Below, piece after piece: positions 36,539-45,987 of a DNA stretch of 64,000 nucleotides. The stretch's first letter is position 1; each line of letters starts with the position of its first letter. A program made the translations under genes and the position numbers. This DNA is from Fontisubflavum oceani (GTDB lineage: Bacteria > Pseudomonadota > Alphaproteobacteria > Rhodobacterales > Rhodobacteraceae), in the NCBI RefSeq assembly GCF_030407165.1, contig NZ_CP129111.1, positions 3,472,001 through 3,536,000 on the forward strand. The letters run 5' to 3'. A model generated the notes under the pieces. The model was not told where the DNA came from, did not search any database, and worked only from the letters and a program-made list of their open reading frames with translations.

Positions 36539-37570
36539 TTAGACCACCAGCTTGCGTTGATCCTCCCGCCCCATGGCGATCAGGAATGGGTTCTGGGCCT
36601 GTCGGGTCTGGAAATCCGCCTTGCTGGCGAGGCCGCGCCAATCGCAAGCGATCAGCGATTGTGCCACGGCACCGCCAAGCGTCGTGCCCGGACCGGTGAC
36701 AATGAAGAGATCGGGAGCAAATTCACGGGCCGCGACCGTAACGGCACGGGTGAAATCATAAGGTTCGATGACCTGATGCCCAAGCGTGTAATCCCAAAGC
36801 TCCGCTGGATCGGTCGCATATGGCCACCAGATGGCGCCCCGACCGTCAATGAGCGGCGTCTTGGGTTGACCAAACATCTCTGGAGACAGGAGGCGACGCC
36901 CCCGTTCTGCAACGGGGGTCTGCATCCCGGTATGAAAAGCCGCATGGTTCGGCAGGCGCAGTGGCGCCCGCGTTGCATCCTTCGGCGCAGCTGCCTCAAA
37001 CGCGGAGAGGCCCGGCTCATCACCGGCCAAGACAAGCATCCCGCCCAAATCGATCGAGAGCGCCAGAGTGTGGTTTTCTCGGGCGTTGATCTCTGCCACC
37101 AAGGCCATCAGATCGCTCTTTCGTGCCGGATCGGGTTGCCAGGTCTCCCCCACAACGGGATAAACCAATTGCCCGCCGATAGAGGCCTCTTGCATCAAGC
37201 GGCCCATCGTATTGACGACCCGAAACCCATCTTCGGCGGAAAGCGCACCTCCGGCGGCCAGTGCGATGTACCAGCCCATGGAATTTCCGGTGACGGCAAT
37301 AATCTCGATATCCTCGGCCAGGGCCTGCGCATCGGCAAAGGAGGACGCATAGATCAGCGGGGATGCGATATCGCCGCGGGTGTGCTTGGCCGTCTGGAAC
37401 CGCGCGGCACCGTCAAGCTCCGTAACGGTCTCTTGCCCCTCAGCGGTGCGGATCGCATCGAAGCGCGCCAGAAGATCCGGTTTGTCGCCGTGATGACGTG
37501 CCAGATACCCAAGTTCGGCTTTGTTATAGGTGCCCCGCCCGGGGCAGATCAGCACCGCACGCCGGGTCAT
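36539..37570 (-). CDS. acyltransferase-like (malonyl-CoA:ACP transacylase family) protein
   Basis: This 343-aa protein has an acyltransferase-type fold signature: AVLICPGRGTYNKAEL at the N-terminus (equivalent to FabD FPGQGSQ), the nucleophile motif AVTGNSMGWYIALAAGGAL (Ser about residue 96, as in GHSLGEY), and LPNHAAFHTGMQTPVAERG with the catalytic His. The identity differs enough from FabD that it is probably not the housekeeping malonyltransferase. The start overlaps the stop of the fused E1 gene (ATGA), so the two work together, perhaps capturing an acyl group made by the E1 enzyme; this link is inference. Confidence 0.82.
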   Translation of the reverse strand: MTRRAVLICPGRGTYNKAELGYLARHHGDKPDLLARFDAIRTAEGQETVTELDGAARFQTAKHTRGDIASPLIYASSFADAQALAEDIEIIAVTGNSMGWYIALAAGGALSAEDGFRVVNTMGRLMQEASIGGQLVYPVVGETWQPDPARKSDLMALVAEINARENHTLALSIDLGGMLVLAGDEPGLSAFEAAAPKDATRAPLRLPNHAAFHTGMQTPVAERGRRLLSPEMFGQPKTPLIDGRGAIWWPYATDPAELWDYTLGHQVIEPYDFTRAVTVAAREFAPDLFIVTGPGTTLGGAVAQSLIACDWRGLASKADFQTRQAQNPFLIAMGREDQRKLVV

Positions 37571-39756
37571 TTTGCACCTCCTACGAGAGCCATTGCTGCC
37601 TCAACGATGCCGTCTGCCGAGGGCATGGTGGCGGCATAGGCCGGCCCGGTCGCGATAAAACTGTCCTCCGCCGTGAGCCGGGCATAAGAGGCCACGCCCG
37701 CTTCGGCCAGCATCGCCATCAGCGCCTCGGCCACGCCGCCGGAGCGCCGGGTTTCATCGACGATCAGCACATGTTTGCAGCCCGCGATGGCCTCTCGCAC
37801 AGCAGGTTCCGGCAAGGGGGACAGCCAACGCAAATCAATCACCCGCGCATCGACACCCGCCACCGCAAGCTTTGCCTGCGCCTGATGCGAGAGATAAGTG
37901 CCATTGCCGAATGTGACGATGGCGAGGTCCGTGCCGTCGCCCTGTTGGCCGACCTCGCCCAAGGCGATCCGCTGATCCGGCGCGGGATAGGCTTGCATCC
38001 AGCCGCCATCGCCTGGCTCATGCAGATCCCGCATCGGATAGAGTGCGATGGGTTCGAGGAAGACAACCAGCCGCTGCTCTTCACGCGCCAGCCGCACGGC
38101 CTCGCGCAGCATCATCGCGGCGTCGGCACCATTGGACGGGCACGCCAAGATCAACCCCGGGATATCGCGCAACACGGCGACCGAATTGTCATTGTGGAAA
38201 TGGCCGCCGAAACCCTTTTGATAGCCGAGCCCGGCAATGCGGAGGACCATCGGGTTGGTGAACTGACCCTGACTGAAGAATGGCAGGGTCGCCGCCTCGC
38301 CCCGGAGCTGATCCTCGGCATTGTGCAGATAAGCAAGGAACTGGATCTCGGGCATCGGGACAAACCCGTTCTGCGCCAAGCCGATGGCCAGGCCGAGGAT
38401 GGATTGCTCGTCCAACAGCGTGTCGATCATCCGGTCCGCGCCAAGACGCTGATGCAGTTTCTGTGTGACGCCGTAAACACCGCCTTTGCGCCCCACATCC
38501 TCGCCCATCATGACGACCTCGCCATGCTCCAGCATCAGATCGGTCAGCGCCCAGTTGATCAGGCGCGACATCGGTTGCGGGCTGTCCAACTGCTTGAGAT
38601 CGCTGCCAAAGGCCGCCGCCCGCGCCTCTGCCGACGGGCCATTGGTCGGGCGGCAGGCGCGTTTCGGCGGGATCAGGCTCGACATCACATCTTTCGCGGT
38701 TTTCAGACGCGGGCGGGTCGTCGCTTCGGCGGCAATGGCCTGCACCCGGGCGCAGGTCTCGTCATAAATCGCCAGAGCCGCGCTGCGATCCAGTGCCCCG
38801 GCCGCTTCCAACAAGCGGACGGAGTGCAAAAGCGGGTCATTCGCCTCCTCCGCCTCGACCTGCGATTTTGGCAGATAGGTGGTGGGCAGATCGGCCCCCG
38901 CATGGCCGTAGAGCCGCACCATGGTGAGGTGGAGCACCGCCGGTTTGCGGCGCGTGCGCACATAGTCAGCGGCCTCAGCGGCCGCGCGCGCCGTATCGTA
39001 GAGGTCCAACCCATCGGCATGGACGTATTTCACGCCGGGGCGATGTTGTAGCGAGGCCGCGACCCAGCCTTTCGGCGTTTCCGTCGAGATCCCAATGCCA
39101 TTATCCTCACAGACGAACAGAAGCGGCAGCGGCACTGATTGCACCGAGGTCCAGCCCGCCGTGTTGATCGCGCCTTGCGCCGTGGAATGGTTCAACGAGG
39201 CATCGCCAAAGGAACAGACTGAGATGGCATCTTCGGCCAGCATCCGGTGTTCGGGCGGGTGCCGCCGGGCCAAGCCCAACCCATAGGCCGCGCCGACGGC
39301 TTTCGGCAGATGGCTGGCAATGGTGGAGGTTTGCGGCGGGATCATCAGCGGCTTGGAGCCAAGCACTTTGTGCCGCCCGCCAGAGATCGGGTCTTCGGAA
39401 GAACACGCAAAGCTGAGGAGCATATCCCAAGCGATCGATTGCCCCGGCACCTGATCGGCGCGGGCGATTTGAAACGCAGCATCGCGGTAATGCAGGAAGG
39501 CGATGTCATCGGGGCGCAGCGCATGCGCGACGGCGGCCATCCCCTCATGGCCAGACGATCCGATCGTGTAAAACCCCTGCCCGGCTTTCTGCATCGCGCG
39601 GCTTGTTCGATCCAACGCCCGGCTGAGGCATTGCGCCCGAAACAGCCGCACCGCATCCGGGTTGCTAAGCGCGGCATTTGGTGCCGCGCCAGGCGGAAGG
39701 TCGCCCGCGCGGACCCGGGTTTGGAAATTTTCATGTACGATCTCGGCGCGGTCCAT
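37567..39756 (-). CDS. 2-oxoacid dehydrogenase E1, alpha and beta fused
   Basis: This 729-aa TPP enzyme carries both E1 halves. The alpha part (about 1-340) includes FYTIGSSGHEGMAAVAHALRPDDIAFLHYRD, and GDASLNHSTAQGAINTAG for TPP-Mg binding. The beta part (about 380-729) includes INWALTDLMLEHGEVVMMGEDVGRKGGVYGVTQKLHQR and LILACPSNGADAAMMLREAVRLA. It resembles branched-chain or pyruvate/acetoin-type E1. No E2 or E3 gene is adjacent; an acyltransferase-like gene is coupled instead. ATG at 39756 was chosen over one 12 bases earlier; either is possible. Confidence 0.88.
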   Translation of the reverse strand: MDRAEIVHENFQTRVRAGDLPPGAAPNAALSNPDAVRLFRAQCLSRALDRTSRAMQKAGQGFYTIGSSGHEGMAAVAHALRPDDIAFLHYRDAAFQIARADQVPGQSIAWDMLLSFACSSEDPISGGRHKVLGSKPLMIPPQTSTIASHLPKAVGAAYGLGLARRHPPEHRMLAEDAISVCSFGDASLNHSTAQGAINTAGWTSVQSVPLPLLFVCEDNGIGISTETPKGWVAASLQHRPGVKYVHADGLDLYDTARAAAEAADYVRTRRKPAVLHLTMVRLYGHAGADLPTTYLPKSQVEAEEANDPLLHSVRLLEAAGALDRSAALAIYDETCARVQAIAAEATTRPRLKTAKDVMSSLIPPKRACRPTNGPSAEARAAAFGSDLKQLDSPQPMSRLINWALTDLMLEHGEVVMMGEDVGRKGGVYGVTQKLHQRLGADRMIDTLLDEQSILGLAIGLAQNGFVPMPEIQFLAYLHNAEDQLRGEAATLPFFSQGQFTNPMVLRIAGLGYQKGFGGHFHNDNSVAVLRDIPGLILACPSNGADAAMMLREAVRLAREEQRLVVFLEPIALYPMRDLHEPGDGGWMQAYPAPDQRIALGEVGQQGDGTDLAIVTFGNGTYLSHQAQAKLAVAGVDARVIDLRWLSPLPEPAVREAIAGCKHVLIVDETRRSGGVAEALMAMLAEAGVASYARLTAEDSFIATGPAYAATMPSADGIVEAAMALVGGAK

Positions 39757-39865
39757 CCTGCTCCCCAAATGATGGTGGTGCCCGGGTTCCGGCCCGGGGT
39801 CGGCGCGAGGTTAGCGGCAGTGTCAGAGACTTAAAACTCCCTGATTGCGGAGGGCGGCACCGGGT

Positions 39866-39882
39866 TCCGGCAAGTTGCCGGA
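39866..39882. promoter_or_regulatory. 17-bp palindrome between divergent E1 and PhyH genes
   Basis: TCCGGCAA-G-TTGCCGGA is a perfect 8-1-8 palindrome. It lies 110 bp upstream of the E1 gene and 86 bp upstream of the divergent PhyH gene. Its position in the only divergent promoter region of this section suggests an operator, although no regulator gene is adjacent. Confidence 0.45.
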
Positions 39883-39967
39883 GCAATGTGTCAAACTGCA
39901 TGTATGGGCTGGCACCGGGGGAGAATCTGAGCAAAGCTTGCCTCGAACTTTGCTGAGGACAGCCGTC

Positions 39968-40780
39968 ATGCCGCATCCGCTTGTCACGCCCGACCAAATC
40001 GCCGCCTATCAACGCGATGGGGCCGTGCTGATCAAAGGGCTCTTTGCCGATCATGTTGACACCTTGCGCAGCGGCATTGCCCGCAACATGGCAGAGCCCG
40101 GGCCCTATGCTGCCGAGAACCTCAAGGAGGGCGAAGCGGGCCGGTTTTTTGATGACTATTGCAATTGGACCCGCATCCCGGAGTTTCAGGACGTGGTCGC
40201 CACCTCGCCCGCGGCTGAGGTGGCCGCCGATTTGATGGGGTCGGAGCGTGTGCAAATGTTCCACGATCATGTTCTTGTAAAAGAACCGGGCACCTCGAAA
40301 CCCACGCCCTGGCATCAAGATGGGCCGTATTACTTCGTCGAGGGGCGGCAGGTGGTTAGCTTCTGGTCACCGCTTGACCCAGTGCGCGAGGCGTCGTTGC
40401 GTTGCGTCGCAGGTTCGCATTTATGGGGAAAGCCGGTCTTGCCGACCCGCTGGCTTTCGGAGGAAGATTTCTATGCCGAAAGCGACGCCTATCTGCCGGT
40501 GCCGGACCCTGATGCCGAAGGCATGACAGTGTTGGAGTGGGAGATGGAGCCGGGGGATGCGGTGGCGTTCCATTACGGCTGTTTGCATGGTGCGCGCGGC
40601 AATGAAGCGGTAACGCGACGGCGCGCCTTTTCGCTCCGCTTATTGGGTGATGATGCGCGTTATGTAGAGCGCCCAGGGCGGACGTCGCCGCCCTTCCCCG
40701 GCCATGACATGGTGCCGGGCCAGCGGCTCCGCGAAGACTGGTTCCCGGTGATCTGGACTCGGTCGGCACAGAGCCGCTGA
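39968..40780 (+). CDS. phytanoyl-CoA dioxygenase (PhyH) family protein
   Basis: This is an Fe(II)/2-oxoglutarate-dependent oxygenase of 270 aa. The first two iron ligands are in TPWHQDGPYYFVEG (His and Asp, about residues 117-119), the third is the His of FHYGCLHGARGNEAV, and the Arg that binds 2-oxoglutarate is probably in TRRRAFSLRL. The N-terminal ITPDQ-like start (LVTPDQIAAYQRDGAVLIKGLF) is typical. Substrates in the family range from phytanoyl-CoA to ectoine and small metabolites. It is divergent from the E1 gene. The ATG was chosen for the domain start; the frame opens 123 bases earlier. Confidence 0.88.
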   Translation: MPHPLVTPDQIAAYQRDGAVLIKGLFADHVDTLRSGIARNMAEPGPYAAENLKEGEAGRFFDDYCNWTRIPEFQDVVATSPAAEVAADLMGSERVQMFHDHVLVKEPGTSKPTPWHQDGPYYFVEGRQVVSFWSPLDPVREASLRCVAGSHLWGKPVLPTRWLSEEDFYAESDAYLPVPDPDAEGMTVLEWEMEPGDAVAFHYGCLHGARGNEAVTRRRAFSLRLLGDDARYVERPGRTSPPFPGHDMVPGQRLREDWFPVIWTRSAQSR

Positions 40781-40790
40781 CGCATTCAGT

Positions 40791-42449
40791 TCAGCGCTGC
40801 GCGATCTGCCAATCGGGATGCATCCACGGTTCCGCATTGGAGGGCGGTAAGGGTGTCTTACCCAGGATGTGATCCGCCGCTTTCTCACCCACCATGATCG
40901 AGGGGGCATTCAGATTTCCATTCGGAATCAATGGGAAGACAGAACTGTCAGCCAAGCGCAGCCGGTCAACACCGATCACCCGCGCTTGCGGGTCTACGAC
41001 CGCCATCGGATCATCGGCACGGCCCATCCGCGCCGTTCCGCAGGGGTGATAGGCGCTTTCGGCATGCTCACGAATGAAACCGTCCAACTCGTCATCCGAT
41101 TGCAGCGCATTGCCCGGTTGGATCTCATGCTTCACGTAGGGTTTGAACGCGTCTTGCGCGAAAATCTCCCGGGTCAGGCGGATGCAACGGCGGAAATCCT
41201 CCCAATCCTGCTCCGTCGACATGTAGTTGAAGAGGATTTTGGGTGGGTCCTTTGGGTCGGTCGACGCCAATGTGACGGCTCCGCGTGACGGGCTGCGCAT
41301 TGGGCCAACATGGGCTTGGAACCCGTGGCCTTCGGCGGCTGTCTTGCCGTCATAGCGCACCGCAAGCGGCAGGAAATGAAACTGAATATCGGGATAATCG
41401 ATGCCGGCGCGGCTACGGATGAAGCCGGTGGATTCAAATTGGTTCGAGGCGCCCAGACCGGTTTTGGTGAAGAGCCACTGCGCCCCGATCACCGCTTTCG
41501 AGATCAGGTTCCAATGCTTGTAAAGTGTCACCGGCTGACTTGCCGCCATCTGGATATAGAGCTCCAGGTGGTCTTGCAGGTTCTGCCCCACGCCCGCGCG
41601 ATCCGCGACAACCGGAATGCCATGCTCAATCAAATGCGCAGCCGGGCCGATCCCGGAGAGCATCAACAGCTTCGGTGAGTTGATTGAGGAGGCGGCGAGG
41701 ATCACCTCGCGGCGCGCTTTGATCACCTCGGTCCCGCTGCCGCGCGCCACTTCGACTCCGACGGCGCGCCCTTGTTCGATCACCACACGTCGGACCTCTG
41801 CACGCAACAGATCGCAGTTTTCCCGCTTCAGCGCGGGCCGCAGATACGCATTGGCCGCCGACCAACGCCGCCCGCGCCAAACAGTTTGCTCAAACGGGCC
41901 AAAGCCTTCCTGTTGATGGCCGTTATAGTCATCCGTCCTGGGATAGCCTGCCTGCTGCCCGGCTTCGACAAAGGCGTGATAGAGCGGATTTTTTCGCGGG
42001 CCGCGGGTCACATGCAGCGGACCCGTTGTGCCGCGCCAATGCATGTCGCCACCCCAAGGACCCGGATGCCAATGCTCCAGCCGTTTGTAATAGGGCAGCA
42101 CATCGGCATAGCTCCAGCCATCCGCGCCCATCTCGGCCCAGGTGTCGAAATCGCGCGCATGGCCGCGCACATAGATCATGCCGTTGATCGAGCTTGATCC
42201 ACCGACGACTTTGCCGCGCGGCGTGGCGAGGCGACGACCGCCCAGATGCGGCTCCGGCTCGGATTGGAAGCCCCAATCATAGCGCCGCATATTCATCGGA
42301 TAGCTGAGCGCGGCGGGCATCTGAATGAACGGGCCGATATCGGTGCCACCGGCCTCTACAATCAGGACCGAAGCGCCGCTCTCCGACAAACGATAGGCCA
42401 TTGCACAGCCAGCCGAACCGGCGCCGACGATCACAAAATCTGCTTCCAT
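40791..42449 (-). CDS. betA: choline dehydrogenase
   Basis: BetA oxidises choline to betaine aldehyde at the inner membrane using FAD. The 552-aa GMC oxidoreductase has the Rossmann motif FVIVGAGSAGCAMAYRLSE (residues 5-23), VIYVRGHARDFDTWAE-like MIYVRGHARDFDTWAEMG, the GMC signature 2 region LAASSINSPKLLMLSGIGPA, and the catalytic His in HPCGTARMG with the second His or Asn in LNAPSIMVGEKAAD. It is the last gene of the minus-strand bet operon, nine bases after betB. Confidence 0.95.
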   Translation of the reverse strand: MEADFVIVGAGSAGCAMAYRLSESGASVLIVEAGGTDIGPFIQMPAALSYPMNMRRYDWGFQSEPEPHLGGRRLATPRGKVVGGSSSINGMIYVRGHARDFDTWAEMGADGWSYADVLPYYKRLEHWHPGPWGGDMHWRGTTGPLHVTRGPRKNPLYHAFVEAGQQAGYPRTDDYNGHQQEGFGPFEQTVWRGRRWSAANAYLRPALKRENCDLLRAEVRRVVIEQGRAVGVEVARGSGTEVIKARREVILAASSINSPKLLMLSGIGPAAHLIEHGIPVVADRAGVGQNLQDHLELYIQMAASQPVTLYKHWNLISKAVIGAQWLFTKTGLGASNQFESTGFIRSRAGIDYPDIQFHFLPLAVRYDGKTAAEGHGFQAHVGPMRSPSRGAVTLASTDPKDPPKILFNYMSTEQDWEDFRRCIRLTREIFAQDAFKPYVKHEIQPGNALQSDDELDGFIREHAESAYHPCGTARMGRADDPMAVVDPQARVIGVDRLRLADSSVFPLIPNGNLNAPSIMVGEKAADHILGKTPLPPSNAEPWMHPDWQIAQR

Positions 42450-42458
42450 GTCAGAGCC

Positions 42459-43949
42459 TTAGAAAGGGGCCTCTACAGCGTTCATCGCGATGTAGACGGT
42501 CCGGGTTTGGGAGTAGTGGTTGAGTGCTTCGCGGGAGTTTTCGCGACCGACGCCGGAGGCTTTGACGCCACCAAAAGGCGCTTCAACGGGCGCGAGATTG
42601 TAGCAGTTCACATAACAGGTGCCAGCCTCGAAACTTTGCACCACGCGATGGGCGCGGGTGATGTCTTGGGTAAAGACGCCCGCGGCCAGGCCAAATTCGG
42701 TGTCATTGGCCCGGGCGATCACCTCCTCTTCGGTCTCGAAATCGAGGACGCTCAGCACCGGGCCGAAGATTTCCTCTGTCGCGATGGTCATCTTATCGGT
42801 GACATCGGTAAAGACCGTGGGGGCGAGGAAGAACCCGTCGCGGTCGAGGCGTGTGCCACCAGTGACCAAGTGCGCCCCCTCCTCAAGACCCTTGGCGATA
42901 TAGCCCGCAACAATCTTCATCTGCGCCTCCGACACCATTGGGCCGAAGTTTGTTTTCTCATCCAGAGGGTCGCCGATCACGGCATCGGCAAGCCGTTCGC
43001 TCAGCCGGGCCAGAAACGCCTCTTTGATACCGGATTGCACAAAAACCCGGGTGCCGTTGGAACAGACCTGACCAGAGGAATAGAAATTCGCCATGATCGC
43101 ACCAGAGACGGCATTTTCCAAATCGGCATCGTCAAAGATCACCAGAGGAGATTTGCCGCCCAGTTCCATGGTGACGTGCTTCATGCCCGCAGCCGCAGCG
43201 GCATAGACCTTCTTGCCCGTTGGTGCCGAGCCGGTGAGCGAGACCTTGGCCACGCGCGGATCGGTGGAGAGCGCCGCGCCAACCGGGCCATAGCCCTGGA
43301 TCACATTGATCAGCCCCGGGGGCGCACCGGCTTCCGTCAGGATTTCAGCAACTCTCAGGGCACAAAGCGGCGTCGTTTCGGACGGTTTAAACACCATCGC
43401 ATTGCCGCAGGCGAGCGCCGGGGCCGTCTTCCAGCAGATGATCTGCGTCGGGTAATTCCATGCGCCAAGCCCCGCGCAGACGCCAAGCGGCTCGCGGATC
43501 GTATAAGCGAAATCGCCGCCAGGCAGCGAGATATGTTCCCCGGTCATCGTCGCTGCATGGGCCGCGAAGTATTCGAGGGCATCGGCACCGGAGGTCGCAT
43601 CGGCCACCAGCGTTTCCTGTAGCGGTTTGCCGGTGTCGTACGTCTCCAACACGCTCAGCTCATGATTGCGGTCGCGCATGATTTCCGACGCCCGGCGCAA
43701 GATGCGGGACCGATCCGCGCCGCTGGTCTTGGCCCAAACCCTCTGCGCCGCCTTTGCCGCCTCCAGCGCCTGATCAATGATCGCAGGCGTGGCAGCATGG
43801 AGCGTGCAGAGCACCTTTCCCGTGGCCGGATAGACCACCGGAATCGGGTCACCAGCGCTGTCTTCAACATAGGTACCATTGACAAAATGGCTGGCTTGGG
43901 GGGTGTGAATGTCATTACAATCCTCATTCGGCGCGCCGCTCGCGCGCAT
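42459..43949 (-). CDS. betB: betaine aldehyde dehydrogenase
   Basis: BetB converts betaine aldehyde to glycine betaine with NAD. VTMELGGKSPLVIFDDADLE contains the general-base Glu, and FYSSGQVCSNGTRVFVQ the catalytic Cys. TGSAPTGKKV is the NAD-binding loop. The literal frame extends upstream without a good ribosome site. A different-frame ATG at 43915, preceded by GAGGA, reads MTFTPP; adding one C to the six-C run (43898-43903, G on the + strand) joins it to QASHFVNGTYVED. The natural start is therefore probably 43915, with a one-base deletion in the sequence. Confidence 0.93.
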   Translation of the reverse strand: MRASGAPNEDCNDIHTPQASHFVNGTYVEDSAGDPIPVVYPATGKVLCTLHAATPAIIDQALEAAKAAQRVWAKTSGADRSRILRRASEIMRDRNHELSVLETYDTGKPLQETLVADATSGADALEYFAAHAATMTGEHISLPGGDFAYTIREPLGVCAGLGAWNYPTQIICWKTAPALACGNAMVFKPSETTPLCALRVAEILTEAGAPPGLINVIQGYGPVGAALSTDPRVAKVSLTGSAPTGKKVYAAAAAGMKHVTMELGGKSPLVIFDDADLENAVSGAIMANFYSSGQVCSNGTRVFVQSGIKEAFLARLSERLADAVIGDPLDEKTNFGPMVSEAQMKIVAGYIAKGLEEGAHLVTGGTRLDRDGFFLAPTVFTDVTDKMTIATEEIFGPVLSVLDFETEEEVIARANDTEFGLAAGVFTQDITRAHRVVQSFEAGTCYVNCYNLAPVEAPFGGVKASGVGRENSREALNHYSQTRTVYIAMNAVEAPF

Positions 43950-44018
43950 CACATTCAAGGTCGGTCCGTTGCAAAAAGCGGCCAAATCGACACGCCTTCG
44001 CATCTCTCTTTCGTGGTC

Positions 44019-44438
44019 TTAGGGCAGCGATCCGTCCGGCACGCGCACGGTCAGCTCCAGCTCGATCTTGAGGTCCGCGCCCGCTAGGGCGGCCACGCCG
44101 ACGCCGGTGATGCAGGGCTCTGCTCCATCCAGAAACTCCAACAGCGGCGGAAACGCCTCGGCCAGCGCGTCATCAGTCAAATCGGTCATGAAACAGCGCA
44201 GCATGACGATATCCTCGGGTGTCGCCGCCAGGGCATCGAGTGCGGCTTGCGCATTGGCCGCCGCAAGACGGGTCTGCTCGGCCAGGCTGTCAGGTGCAGG
44301 GGTGCCATCGGGCGTCCAAGCAACCTGACCTGAGACATAGGCCATCCGGCCCGGCTCAACGATCGAGATCTGCGAATATCCCATATCCCGAGAATTCGGC
44401 ATGGTCGGCGGGTTAAGCCTGATGATGGGCTGTGTCAT
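44019..44438 (-). CDS. RidA/YjgF family protein
   Basis: This 139-aa protein has the RidA pattern GRMAYVSGQVAWTPDGTP, QTRLAAANAQAALDALAATPEDIVMLRCFMTDL and the C-terminal GVGVAALAGADLKIELELTVRVP. RidA deaminates reactive enamine/imine intermediates; the Arg that binds the substrate carboxylate in archetypal RidA is replaced or displaced here (the usual RVEVE appears as DLKIELE), so it is likely a subfamily with another role. It lies between betC and betB, an unusual insertion in a bet operon, suggesting a link to choline or amine oxidation. Confidence 0.87.
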   Translation of the reverse strand: MTQPIIRLNPPTMPNSRDMGYSQISIVEPGRMAYVSGQVAWTPDGTPAPDSLAEQTRLAAANAQAALDALAATPEDIVMLRCFMTDLTDDALAEAFPPLLEFLDGAEPCITGVGVAALAGADLKIELELTVRVPDGSLP

Positions 44439-44478
44439 GATCCGGTCCTCATCCTTTGATGTCAGCCGCGACGGGCCG

Positions 44479-45987
44479 TCATTCGCCGCGCGGGAAGCGC
44501 TGGCTTTCTTCGAGTGTGTTCAAATCCATATGGTTGCGCATGAAGCGCTCGCTGGCCTGTTGCAGGGGCTGGAAATCCCAGGGGTAGTAGCCGCCCTTGC
44601 GGAGCGCCTCATAGACCACCCAGCGCCGGGCCTGGCTTTCGCGTACCTGGGCGTCGAAGGCCTCCAAATCCCAGCGCGCCTCGGACTTCGCGCGGAGCGT
44701 CGTCACCGTGCCTTGATGGTCCGGATGCTCGGCCAGATTTCTCAACTCGTGCGGGTCAGACTCCAGATCGAAGAGCTGGTCGGGATCGAGCGCGCAGCGC
44801 GTGTATTTCCACTTGCCATACCGCAGGCAGACCAGCGGCGCGTAGGAGGCCTCGGCGGCATATTCCATCGCCACAGGTGTGTCGCGCGTGCCGCCCTGGC
44901 CCAAAGGCACGAGGCTTTCGCCCGTGGTCCATGGGGCCACCTCTTCCATGCTGACACCCGCAAGATCGCAAAGCGTCGGGCAAATATCGATATTGGAGAC
45001 CGGATCGGTGACAAGGCCAGTCTGCATATCCGGCGCGGAGATCATGATCGGAACGCGGGCAGACCCCTCATAGAAGCACATTTTGAACCAGAGCCCGCGC
45101 TCGCCCAGCATATCGCCGTGATCCGAGACGAAAAGGATGATCGCCTCCTGTCGGGTCGCCTCTAGCGCCTCCATCACCTCGCCGATCTTGTCGTCGAGAT
45201 AAGAAATATTGGCGAAATAAGCGCGGCGGGTCCGGCGGATATCGTCTTCGGTGATGTCGAAGCTGCGCCAGTCATTTGCGTCGAAGATGCGCTGCGCGTG
45301 GGGGTCATGGTCTTCATAATCCATCGCCGGGACCTCAGGCAGCAGATGGTCGCAATCCTTATAAAGGTCCCAATATTTCTTCCGCGCCACGTACGGGTCG
45401 TGCGGGTGGGTGAAGCTGACCGTCAGGCACCAAGGGCGCGCATCTTTCCCACGGGCCAGATCATAGACCTTCTGCCGCGCCTGAAACGCGACCTCATCGT
45501 CATATTCCATCTGGTTGGAAATCTCGGCCACGCCGGCGCCCGTCACCGAGCCCATATTGTGATACCACCAGTCGATCCGCTCACCGGGCTTGCGGTAATC
45601 CGGCGTCCAGCCAAAATCGGCGGGGTAGATATCGGTGGTCAGCCGCTCCTCGAACCCATGCAACTGATCAGGACCGACGAAATGCATCTTACCTGAGAGG
45701 CAGGTCTGATACCCCGCCCGGCGGAGATGGTGGGCATAGGTGGGAATGTCGGAGGCAAACTCGGCAGCATTGTCATAAACGCGAGAGCGGGACGGCAGGA
45801 GGCCGGACATGAAGCTCGCGCGGCCCGGCGCGCAGAGCGGGCTGGCCGTGTAGCTGTTGGCAAAGCGCGTTGATCGGGCGGCGAGTTTCTTCAGGTTCGG
45901 CGCGTGCAACCGCTCGGCGGGACCATCGGGAAAGAAGGTGCCGTTCAACTGATCGACCATGAAAATCAGGATATTGGGCTGGGTCAT
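44479..45987 (-). CDS. betC: choline-sulfatase
   Basis: BetC hydrolyses choline-O-sulfate to choline and sulfate. The 502-aa sulfatase has NILIFMVDQLNG with metal-binding Asp, and the formylglycine motif SPLCAPGRASFMSG with Cys52, Pro54 and Arg56 (C-x-P-x-R). GKMHFVGPDQLHGFEER and VSFTHPHDPYVARKKYWDLY are typical of choline sulfatases. The C-terminal tail SERFMRNHMDLNTLE matches the oligomerising tail of known BetC. An anaerobic or formylglycine-generating partner is not in the window. The start overlaps the betI stop (ATGA). Confidence 0.94.
   Translation of the reverse strand: MTQPNILIFMVDQLNGTFFPDGPAERLHAPNLKKLAARSTRFANSYTASPLCAPGRASFMSGLLPSRSRVYDNAAEFASDIPTYAHHLRRAGYQTCLSGKMHFVGPDQLHGFEERLTTDIYPADFGWTPDYRKPGERIDWWYHNMGSVTGAGVAEISNQMEYDDEVAFQARQKVYDLARGKDARPWCLTVSFTHPHDPYVARKKYWDLYKDCDHLLPEVPAMDYEDHDPHAQRIFDANDWRSFDITEDDIRRTRRAYFANISYLDDKIGEVMEALEATRQEAIILFVSDHGDMLGERGLWFKMCFYEGSARVPIMISAPDMQTGLVTDPVSNIDICPTLCDLAGVSMEEVAPWTTGESLVPLGQGGTRDTPVAMEYAAEASYAPLVCLRYGKWKYTRCALDPDQLFDLESDPHELRNLAEHPDHQGTVTTLRAKSEARWDLEAFDAQVRESQARRWVVYEALRKGGYYPWDFQPLQQASERFMRNHMDLNTLEESQRFPRGE

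Noticed and set aside
37498..39051. A 517-codon plus-strand frame opposite the fused E1 gene
   Set aside because: Antisense shadow with typical compositional bias and no recognisable motif.
42246..43622. A 458-codon plus-strand frame opposite betB/betA
   Set aside because: Antisense shadow crossing two well supported genes.
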